Shown here one piece after another: positions 1 through 5,235 of a stretch of 5,371 nucleotides of DNA (positions within the stretch are counted from its first letter, which is position 1; each line of letters starts with the position of its first letter). The notes beneath the pieces were generated by a model. It was not told where the DNA came from. It saw only the letters and a list, made by a program, of their open reading frames with translations, and searched no databases. This stretch comes from Verrucomicrobiota bacterium (GTDB lineage Bacteria; Verrucomicrobiota; Verrucomicrobiia; Limisphaerales; CAZBKV01), in the NCBI GenBank assembly GCA_021160185.1, contig JAGHDA010000235.1, positions 1 to 5,371 on the forward strand, written 5' to 3'. A program made the position numbers and the translations under genes.

Positions 1-21
1 GGTCCTTGCAGCCCTGAAAGC

Positions 22-741
22 TTAGTCGTTCTTGTTGGCAACGTAGGGGAACAGGACGCGGTGATCCACCTGCGCGTCTTTGATCTGGTTGCGCACCTGG
101 CTGCCGCTCATGCTCCGGACGCTGCCGTCGCCGAGGAGGATGTTGCCCGAGCCCTGATGCATCGAGGCCGAGTAGCCGAGATTGGCGTACATGCGGTCCA
201 TGAGCTGCCAGCGGAAGAGCACTTCGCGCTCATAGCGCAAAGTCGGGTTGTTGGTGAGGTTGCGGTCGCCCGCCATGATGCAGTTAGGCTGCGTGTCGTC
301 TGCATCCACGTTCACGAAGTAACTGATCGCCTCGTTGCCCAGGCTGTCCACCACCTCGAAGAAATTCCGCGCTTCCTGCCGCAAACTGTCCGAAGGGCAG
401 GTGACGATTTTCGGGTTGGAAAGCTCATTGGACATCACCGCGAAGATCCAGAACATCTTGCTCGGGTCGTACCGGCTGCCCATCGTGATGTAGTCCGAAG
501 CTCCGCCTTCGGCCGTGGGAACGATCTGAGGATAACGATCGCCGTTGTCACCGGCCCACATCTTGAACGAAAGGCCGATTTGCTTGAGGTTGTTCACGCA
601 CTTGATCTTCATTGCCTTCTGCTTGGCCTTGGCAAGGGCCGGCAGAAGCATGCCCGCCAGAATGGCGATGATGGCTATCACGACCAACAGCTCGATGAGC
701 GTGAAAGCCTTCTTTCCGGGTTTCCGCAGTAGACGGCTCAT
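22..741 (-). CDS. Prepilin-type N-terminal cleavage/methylation protein with C-terminal H-X9-DG motif
   Basis: This 239-residue protein belongs to the type IV pilin / type II secretion pseudopilin-like class. Members are inserted in the inner membrane, trimmed by a prepilin peptidase and exported or assembled; the substrate of this branch is unknown. Visible features: a short basic leader (residues 1-12, MSRLLRKPGKKA), then F13-T-L-I-E17 with the conserved Glu at position +5 of the mature protein, a hydrophobic helix to about residue 36, then AKAK and a helical stretch with C48. The middle part carries C115-P-S-D. Near the end, H195, nine residues, then D205-G206 give the H-X9-DG processing-associated motif. 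The residue before the cleavage site is Ala, not the classic Gly, which I understand to be common in Verrucomicrobiota and Planctomycetota. The ATG at 741 was chosen because it gives a normal short leader and has a good ribosome binding site. The reading frame stays open to an ATG at 870, but that would add 43 hydrophilic residues and remove the promoter. It is a single gene after a 220-nt gap. Genomes of this phylum usually hold many paralogues. Confidence 0.93.
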   Translation of the reverse strand: MSRLLRKPGKKAFTLIELLVVIAIIAILAGMLLPALAKAKQKAMKIKCVNNLKQIGLSFKMWAGDNGDRYPQIVPTAEGGASDYITMGSRYDPSKMFWIFAVMSNELSNPKIVTCPSDSLRQEARNFFEVVDSLGNEAISYFVNVDADDTQPNCIMAGDRNLTNNPTLRYEREVLFRWQLMDRMYANLGYSASMHQGSGNILLGDGSVRSMSGSQVRNQIKDAQVDHRVLFPYVANKND

Positions 742-746
742 AGGTA

Positions 747-753
747 CCTCTCT
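747..753 (-). promoter_or_regulatory. Ribosome binding site of the prepilin-type gene
   Basis: The strand reads AGAGAGG, then five bases (TACCT), then ATG at 741. This is the clearest Shine-Dalgarno sequence in the window and it decides the start codon of the prepilin-type gene. The leader just before it is A-rich and purine-rich (AAGTAAAAAAGAAGCAAAG), which favours an unstructured, well-translated 5' end. The other leftward genes have only weak or no such sequence. Confidence 0.75.
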
Positions 754-787
754 TTGCTTCTTTTTTACTTGGGTTACGACGTCTCTC

Positions 788-815
788 ACCTTAAGCGTTT
801 GGCTCCGACTGTCAA
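788..815 (-). promoter_or_regulatory. Probable sigma70-type promoter of the prepilin-type gene
   Basis: On the minus strand a perfect TTGACA (-35, 810-815) is followed after 16 nt by TAAGGT (788-793), which keeps the most important -10 bases (T1, A2, T6) but is otherwise weak. A run of six A (819-824 on this strand) lies just upstream of the -35 box and could act as a proximal UP element. Transcription would start around 780, giving a leader of roughly 40 nt. The placement between the dedA-like gene and the prepilin gene suggests the latter has its own transcript. The weak -10 is compatible with activation by a regulator. The call is by eye from consensus. Confidence 0.5.
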
Positions 816-820
816 CGCTT
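793..820. repeat. 7-bp inverted repeat overlapping the prepilin-gene promoter (operator candidate)
   Basis: AAGCGTT (793-799) and AACGCTT (814-820) are perfect reverse complements separated by 14 bp, with arm centres 21 bp apart, about two helical turns. One arm overlaps the end of the -35 box and the other starts at the first base of the -10 box, which is the geometry of a dimeric repressor or activator site. An alternative reading is a rightward intrinsic terminator, because on the plus strand the right arm runs into six T (819-824). However, no rightward gene ends here and the 14-nt loop is long. Confidence 0.4.
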
Positions 821-961
821 TTTTCCCCAACACGGTTTACGAGCATGGCAAATGCCAGCGCGGGATGCAATAGGAAAATCTTTCGGATTTTTCGTTCCTC
901 GGTTTTCGCCGATTTTCCCGGCCTCGCCGGAAGTTCTGTCAGCTAGCTTGCTTTCGCGGGC

Positions 962-1630
962 TCAGAGGAATTTGACCGCCAGAAATCCCAGGATCGCCAG
1001 AATCACCAAGGCCCAAAGCAGCCGGTCAAAATGCCGTTCCACGAACCCTTTGGCCGAAGGGCCAAGCCAGTAAAGGAGGCCGGCCACGATGAAAAACCGA
1101 GCGCTCCGCCCTACGGCCGAAGCACAGATCAGCAGCCATAGAGGAATGAATTCATGGTATACTCCCGCTGTAACTGTGAATACTTTATACGGAATTGGCG
1201 TAAAAGCTGCTGCAAAAATATACCAGATAGCCCCTTCCTCATAAATTCTTCCTACCTTTTCAAAGGCTGCTTCGCTGAAAAGATAGGGAATGAACCACGG
1301 CCGCACTGTTTCCCAGACGGCGAACCCGATCCAGTAGCCGAAGATTCCGCCCAGCACCGAGCCCAAACTGCTCACCGCCGCGTACTTGAAAGCTTTGGTT
1401 CGGCGGCTCAACGCCAAGGCGATGAGCAACACGTCGGGCGGGATCGGGAAGAAGGAGGATTCAGCGAAAGCCAGGCAGAACAGCGCCCAGGAAGCGTAAG
1501 GGGTTTCGGCCCAGTGAAGGGTCCACTCATAGAGCCGGCGCAGCAGATGCGGCCGCCGGGCGCCTTCCTCGGCCGACGCGCGGTTGGCCTCGGCGTGTTG
1601 CTCCCGTTCCTTCATGCGCCCCAAGCCCAT
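962..1630 (-). CDS. DedA/YqaA-family membrane protein (VTT / SNARE-associated domain)
   Basis: This inner-membrane protein of 222 residues belongs to the DedA superfamily, closest by motif to the YqaA branch. DedA proteins are linked to lipid carrier or phospholipid translocation, membrane potential and envelope integrity; the substrate here is not known. Visible motifs: E57-S-S-F-F-P-I-P-P-D66, the re-entrant-loop signature with its acidic residues; F143-T-P-I-P-Y-K149, the second re-entrant loop; and G174-R-S-A-R178, carrying the conserved arginines. Membrane segments lie at about 46-72, 82-106, 133-156, 162-188 and 203-221. The first 28 residues are hydrophilic and look like an extension, since typical members start near LLRRLYEW (29-36). 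Start codon: ATG at 1630 is used here, but ATG at 1615 is a fair alternative, and neither has a strong ribosome binding site. It begins 62 nt after the second permease and is probably in the same transcript. Codons for residues about 120-160 are strikingly AT-rich compared with the rest. Confidence 0.92.
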   Translation of the reverse strand: MGLGRMKEREQHAEANRASAEEGARRPHLLRRLYEWTLHWAETPYASWALFCLAFAESSFFPIPPDVLLIALALSRRTKAFKYAAVSSLGSVLGGIFGYWIGFAVWETVRPWFIPYLFSEAAFEKVGRIYEEGAIWYIFAAAFTPIPYKVFTVTAGVYHEFIPLWLLICASAVGRSARFFIVAGLLYWLGPSAKGFVERHFDRLLWALVILAILGFLAVKFL

Positions 1631-1640
1631 ACCATAGGCG

Positions 1641-1660
1641 CGCAGGAATGCCAGCCTGCG
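1641..1660 (-). repeat. Small hairpin just upstream of the dedA-like start
   Basis: CGCAGG (1641-1646) and CCTGCG (1655-1660) are perfect inverted repeats with an 8-base loop, ending 10 nt before the ATG at 1630, where a ribosome binding site would normally sit. In the mRNA this would be a stable 6-bp GC-rich hairpin. It may restrict or position ribosome loading on the dedA-like gene, or be a chance product of the high GC content. Confidence 0.3.
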
Positions 1661-1692
1661 TAGGGGCGCGATTCAGACCGGAGCGCGAGGGC

Positions 1693-3357
1693 TCAGCCGC
1701 CGCGCCATCCCAACCTTTCCCGGCGCTCCCACGCGCTCCGGAGCAGGCGGCAGGCGATCAGGGCGAGGAAGAGATTCTTGCCGATCCAGAGGAAAGAGCG
1801 GGCCAGCGCGTAGGCGTTGCCCCAATCGCCGAAGACGCTCCCGAGCAGCGGGAGGGCTTGCCAGGAACGGATCCAGGAGGCGAGGAGCGAGACCGCCGAA
1901 CCGGGGCCCAGCAAGCGCATCCCCCAGGGCAGGAAGATCACGGCCGAGAGCGCGGTCAGCGCCGAGGCCGTCGGGCTGCGCACGGCCATGCTCAGCCAGG
2001 TTCCCACCAGGCAGAGGGCCAACACGTCGGTGAGAAAATTGGCCAGGCTGCACCAGGCCATAACGGCGTAGGAGGAGAAATGGTAAGAGAGAAAAACGCT
2101 TTGCCCCCGCGCGCGTTGGAGGAGGAAAAGCTGCGCGGCCACGTAGGCCACATGGAGCAGGGCGATCGCCAGGATCGGCCAGGCGAAGTAGCTTCGCAGG
2201 GCCCGCCAGTGCCCTCGGAGGATCGTCCGCGGCGGCACGGGCGTGGTGAGCAGCAGTTCCAGCGCCCCGGTGCGGCGCGCTTCGTGAAAGAAGCGGCAGG
2301 CCATCACCGCGATCCACACCCGGTTCAGGAAGACCAGCGCGTATGCGAAGTTCTGGTGGAATCGGAGCGAGCCGGGATTTTTGCGGTAGCCGTAGGTCAG
2401 CCAGAACACGTTGAGCGCCACCAGGAGCGTCAGGCTCCAGAAGACGTAGTGGGGCCACCGGAGCCGGGCGGCGGCGGCGTAGACCGGATTCCGTTCCAGG
2501 CGGGCGCGAAAGAGGCGGTTTCGGCGGCGGCTGCGCAGCCTGGCCAGCAAGGCGTACTTTTGGAGAGAGCGGCTCCGCGGCTCGGCGCGCCATGCCCGGC
2601 TGACGCCGAAGGCCGCGCCGGCGAGGAACGCCAGCCCCAGCCCGGCGCCGACGCCGACCGATTTCCAGTATGCCGCCGGGTTTGCGCGGTAGACGCTTTC
2701 CATCGCCAGGTAGCCCGCGTAGGCGGGGCTCAGAAACGCCAGCTTGGAGAGCTTGCTCAGCGTCATGGCCCCAAAGGTTTGACCGCCGAGCACCACCAAG
2801 CCGGGAATCAGCCCGCCCGCTCCGAGCGTCAGGGCGGCCGCGCCGAGCACGGCCTTGCTGTGGTCGCGGCTTGCGCTCGAGACCGCCAGGCCGCCGCTGA
2901 GCGAGAAGAACGTCACGCTCAAAACCGCCAGCACGGTCCGCGCGTATTCGCCCGCCGTGACCCCGCCCAGCAGCAGCGGCAGACCGAGCGCCGGGGCGAT
3001 CGCCGCCAGCCCGTAAAACCCCGCCAACGCAGTGCTCGCGAATTTCGCCGCCAGGATGTGGAAGCTTCGCAGGTCGGTCAGGAACAGCAGTCCCAGCGTG
3101 CCTTCCCGTTTCTCATCGCTGATGGCGTCGGCGGTGACAAAGGGCCCGCTCAGAAGCCCGTAGGCCAACCCCAGCGCGGCCAGGAGCTGGAACATCGGCC
3201 GGCCGTCGGTCGCTCCGGCCGGGAACATTCCCAAGCGCCGCGCGCTCAGCGCGCAGAGCGCACACGCCAGGCCGGCGGTTCCCAGGCGCAGCCAGTACGT
3301 CCGTTTCCGCCGGGCCGCCGCTTGCAATTCCCGCCGCAGCAGGGTCCACCAGGCCAC
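1693..3357 (-). CDS. ABC-2-type transporter permease, second of a tandem pair
   Basis: This is the membrane subunit of an ABC exporter, 554 residues, about twice the size of a six-helix ABC-2 permease. It appears to be two permease modules in one chain. The first module has basic N-terminal residues (LLRREL, 6-11), then G71-P72 and T75-A-D-A-I-S80, E82, R84-E85, T87-L-G-L-L-F-L-T94; this cytoplasmic segment after the second helix is where such permeases contact their ATPase. The second module starts near L287-E-R-N-P291 and has H358-E-A-R-R-T-G364 and L366-E-L-L-L370 in the equivalent place. I count about 12 hydrophobic segments. The GTG at 3357 was chosen because it aligns the N-terminus exactly with the upstream paralogue and leaves a 37-nt spacer. 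The frame is open to an ATG at 3507, but that would overlap the upstream gene by 113 nt with a low-complexity Ser/Gly/Arg/Pro extension. No ATPase gene adjoins it and the substrate is unknown. The start codon is less certain than the family. Confidence 0.9.
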   Translation of the reverse strand: MAWWTLLRRELQAAARRKRTYWLRLGTAGLACALCALSARRLGMFPAGATDGRPMFQLLAALGLAYGLLSGPFVTADAISDEKREGTLGLLFLTDLRSFHILAAKFASTALAGFYGLAAIAPALGLPLLLGGVTAGEYARTVLAVLSVTFFSLSGGLAVSSASRDHSKAVLGAAALTLGAGGLIPGLVVLGGQTFGAMTLSKLSKLAFLSPAYAGYLAMESVYRANPAAYWKSVGVGAGLGLAFLAGAAFGVSRAWRAEPRSRSLQKYALLARLRSRRRNRLFRARLERNPVYAAAARLRWPHYVFWSLTLLVALNVFWLTYGYRKNPGSLRFHQNFAYALVFLNRVWIAVMACRFFHEARRTGALELLLTTPVPPRTILRGHWRALRSYFAWPILAIALLHVAYVAAQLFLLQRARGQSVFLSYHFSSYAVMAWCSLANFLTDVLALCLVGTWLSMAVRSPTASALTALSAVIFLPWGMRLLGPGSAVSLLASWIRSWQALPLLGSVFGDWGNAYALARSFLWIGKNLFLALIACRLLRSAWERRERLGWRGG

Positions 3358-3394
3358 AGCCCGATTCTGAGGGCCGGGCCAAGGGGCCGTCGAG

Positions 3395-5026
3395 TCACAA
3401 CCGGGCCCGCCGCGCCCCGAGGAACTCGAAGATTCGCCGTTGAAGCGTCTCCCCGAGGGGCGTCGCGACCGCTTCCCGGATTTCGCGGCGGAATCGGCGC
3501 GCGGCATAGGCCGCCCAGAAGAGGGCGTTGCCGCATTTCACCGTGAAGAGGATCGTTATCCCGACAGTTTCATCTTGGATCGCTGATCCGGCGGCGAACC
3601 CCAACGCCATCACCGCAAGCCAGGGCAGGAGCATCAATCGCAGGATCAACTTCCCGGCCGCTTTGGCCGCGCTGGCCGAGAGCGGGCCGTACCAGAGGGC
3701 CATCAGCGGCATGGCCGCCGCGTCAAACGCCAGGTTGGTCCAATGGAAAAGCGAGAGATTCGCCGGCGGACCGTGAAAGCCAATGTCCTGCGTCCAGATC
3801 AGCCAGGCAAGCGGGTCCGCCAGCAAGAGGGTGATCAGGAGCGCGGGGCCCATCCGGCGCAGGAAAGCCGACCACTGGCCAAGAATCATCTGCCCCGGCT
3901 TCAGGGGGGCGCAGAGCAGCAGCTCGAACGCTCCTGAGCGCCGTTGTTCGGCCAGGCCGGAAACCGCTAGGAACGCCCCCACAACCTTGATTAGGATGTG
4001 AAGCAGCATCGAGGTCCATACCCCCAAATCCACGATTTCCGCCTCGACATAGCGCCCCCATATCCAGAACAAGGCGATGGGCCCGAAGATTCCAAGCAGC
4101 GGATAGAGGCCCGGATAGCAAGGGCGGCATCGCAGCCACAGGAACGGGTTGCGGTCGAGCAGGGCCAGCCGCCGCGCCCGGCGCGCCTCCGAGCCGCCCA
4201 GGATCCATCCGCGGATCCGCTCATCGAGGCGCGTTCTGCGGCTGTCCCGGCTGCTTTCCCTCCATAGTCGGGGCAGAACCGCGCAGGCTCCCGCCAGGCA
4301 GATCGCCCCTTCCAAGGTCACCGCGCCGAGGGCGATCCAGATCGCTCCAGGCGGCAGGCTTGCTCCGCGGAAGGCGGTTGGGGAGGTCGCCATCATGTGG
4401 ACAGTGAGGGGACTGGGCAGCATGGCCCAGAAAGCGGGAGCGGAAGAGTTTCGGAGCGTCGAGGAGGAGACGATCAAAAGGTAGGGCCCCAACACGATTG
4501 CGCCCACCAGGAGGCTTGTCCGCAAAAAGGCGCTCGCCGATCGCGTGGAGAAGCAGGAGGCGAGCAACCCGGCGGCCAGCGAGAAAAAGAGCGTGGCCCC
4601 GATGGAGCCGCTCGCAAGCAGGAACTGCTTCAGGCTCACTCCGCCCAGGAGCATGCTCAGCCCCAGCACCGGCGCCGCGGCCAGGAGGGCGTAGACGCTT
4701 TCCGCCGAGGAGCCGACCAACTTGCCCAGGGCCACGTCGTAGCCTTTGAGGCGGGTCAGGAACAGGAGCCCGAGGGTGTTTTCGCGCCGTTCGCGGCTGA
4801 TCGCGTCCGCCGTCAGGCGGGGCCCGGCGCTGAGGGCGTAGAAAAAGCCGATCCATGCCAGGGCGAGGAAGATTCCCCGACCGGCCGTTGGCGAGCCCAG
4901 TTCGCTCTCGAAGATGTACCAGGCCAGAAAGAGCGCCACGCAGCCCACGGCGATCCGGCGCAAGTAAGTGCGTCCGTGCCTGGCCCTCACGCGCAGTTCC
5001 CGGGCGACCACCGGCAAAAGCGTCAT
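3395..5026 (-). CDS. ABC-2-type transporter permease, first of a tandem pair
   Basis: This 543-residue inner-membrane protein is the likely first gene of the leftward operon and a paralogue of the next gene. Residues G68-T91 match that protein's G71-T94 at 19 of 24 positions without gaps (shared TADAIS, then TLGLLFLT). Likely membrane helices are near 26-39, 51-67, 110-128, 135-156, 170-187, 228-251, 306-324, 336-357, 392-411, 429-447, 461-482 and 487-508, a 6+6 pattern. The two halves are related: residues 75-105 align with 357-387 at 8 of 31 identities, around R80-R81 / R362-R363 and L87-L88 / L369-L370. L290-D-R-N-P294 opens the second half, preceded by a basic linker (about 253-288). The ATG at 5026 gives the usual LLPVVAREL-type N-terminus. 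GTG at 5050 or TTG at 5128 are possible earlier starts but unlike the paralogue. The ribosome binding site is weak. The role would be export of an unknown substrate with an ATPase partner encoded elsewhere. Confidence 0.92.
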   Translation of the reverse strand: MTLLPVVARELRVRARHGRTYLRRIAVGCVALFLAWYIFESELGSPTAGRGIFLALAWIGFFYALSAGPRLTADAISRERRENTLGLLFLTRLKGYDVALGKLVGSSAESVYALLAAAPVLGLSMLLGGVSLKQFLLASGSIGATLFFSLAAGLLASCFSTRSASAFLRTSLLVGAIVLGPYLLIVSSSTLRNSSAPAFWAMLPSPLTVHMMATSPTAFRGASLPPGAIWIALGAVTLEGAICLAGACAVLPRLWRESSRDSRRTRLDERIRGWILGGSEARRARRLALLDRNPFLWLRCRPCYPGLYPLLGIFGPIALFWIWGRYVEAEIVDLGVWTSMLLHILIKVVGAFLAVSGLAEQRRSGAFELLLCAPLKPGQMILGQWSAFLRRMGPALLITLLLADPLAWLIWTQDIGFHGPPANLSLFHWTNLAFDAAAMPLMALWYGPLSASAAKAAGKLILRLMLLPWLAVMALGFAAGSAIQDETVGITILFTVKCGNALFWAAYAARRFRREIREAVATPLGETLQRRIFEFLGARRARL

Positions 5027-5117
5027 TGCCGGAAGCTTGCCCTTGGCCACGCCCGAGCGCCAGCGTTTGTTGCCCGAAAAGCGCGGGTTTCTCGGTCTTC
5101 GGACTTGCTCCCGCCGC

Positions 5118-5133
5118 GCGCCTTGCAAGGCGC
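5118..5133. repeat. 16-bp perfect palindrome (operator candidate)
   Basis: GCGCCTTGCAAGGCGC is its own reverse complement over all 16 bases. It sits about 92 bp before the permease start and 102 bp before the LAB_N start, roughly the midpoint of the divergent gap. This is a typical place for a dimeric regulator controlling both directions. Its AT-containing centre, TTGCAA, stands out in a very GC-rich surrounding, so it is less easily explained by composition than the neighbouring GC-only repeats. Confidence 0.4.
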
Positions 5134-5143
5134 CGGCCCTGAA

Positions 5144-5162
5144 GCGGCGGCCGCGCCGCCGC
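5144..5162. repeat. GC-rich perfect hairpin, 8-bp stem
   Basis: GCGGCGGC (5144-5151) and GCCGCCGC (5155-5162) pair perfectly around a 3-base loop CGC. If the rightward LAB_N transcript begins upstream of this point, it would form a very stable structure in the 5' leader. No T-run follows on either strand, so it is not an intrinsic terminator. The composition makes chance occurrence plausible. Confidence 0.35.
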
Positions 5163-5180
5163 GCGGTTTCAAGGAGGCCC

Positions 5181-5193
5181 GCCCGCGGCGGGC
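5181..5193. repeat. GC-rich inverted repeat upstream of LAB_N gene
   Basis: GCCCGC (5181-5186) and GCGGGC (5188-5193) form an interrupted palindrome around one central G. As an RNA it would fold with five pairs and a 3-base loop. It lies directly before the AT-containing stretch TATTCGATT (5194-5202), the only candidate for melting in this region, so it could be a binding site next to a rightward promoter. Confidence 0.25.
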
Positions 5194-5235
5194 TATTCGA
5201 TTGCGGCCGGCCCGGCGGCGGAGTAAACCGGGAGC

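Larger units (their letters stand above)
742..961. other. Intergenic region between the dedA-like and prepilin-type genes
   Basis: This 220-bp gap is less GC-rich than its neighbours and holds no gene. Besides the promoter and dyad (788-824), it contains a perfect hairpin of CCGGC and GCCGG around a 3-base loop (918-930) and an AT-rich perfect hairpin AAAATC-TTTCG-GATTTT (875-891). It also has several A/T tracts (875-878, 888-892, 903-906, 913-916) and an 8-bp palindrome AGCTAGCT (941-948). The first hairpin lies 32 nt past the dedA-like stop codon and could help end that transcript, but no U-run follows it on the minus strand, so it is not a canonical intrinsic terminator. The irregularly spaced A/T tracts upstream of the promoter might bend the DNA. 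Confidence 0.5.
5027..5235. promoter_or_regulatory. Divergent intergenic region between permease operon and LAB_N gene
   Basis: These 209 bp lie between two divergent start codons, so promoters for both directions should be here or nearby. I see no convincing -35/-10 pair on either strand; the best rightward -10 candidate, TATTCG (5194-5199), lacks a well-spaced -35. The right half is extremely GC-rich and full of inverted repeats, listed separately. Open reading continues from the permease frame to 5128, but I read this as a GC effect rather than coding. Confidence 0.5.

Noticed and set aside
61..732. Rightward 223-codon open frame antisense to the prepilin-type gene
   Set aside because: It is His-, Val- and Ala-rich, shows no recognisable domain, and fully overlaps a strongly supported gene.
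742..870. Upstream extension of the prepilin-type reading frame to an ATG at 870
   Set aside because: It would place 43 extra polar residues before the prepilin leader and swallow the promoter. The ATG at 741 has a good ribosome binding site and gives a normal leader.
875..916. Phased A-tracts giving intrinsic DNA curvature
   Set aside because: Tract centres are about 14, 14 and 10 bp apart, not a steady 10-11 bp period.
875..930. Intrinsic terminator for the dedA-like gene
   Set aside because: The hairpins at 918-930 and 875-891 are short and neither is followed by a U-run on the minus strand; kept only as a note in the intergenic entry.
3358..3507. Upstream extension of the second permease to an ATG at 3507
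   Set aside because: It overlaps the end of the first permease by 113 nt, is low-complexity, and has no counterpart in the paralogue, which begins exactly at the position matching GTG 3357.
1648..3546. Rightward 632-codon open frame antisense to the permease genes
   Set aside because: Its translation is a low-complexity mix of Gln, Arg, Pro, Gly and Ala with no domain or membrane pattern, as expected from the reverse of a GC-rich gene. The opposite strand encodes a clear permease.
4221..4856. Leftward 211-codon open frame in another frame of the first permease
   Set aside because: It is Arg- and Pro-rich with no motif, and is nested in a gene with clear helices and family motifs.
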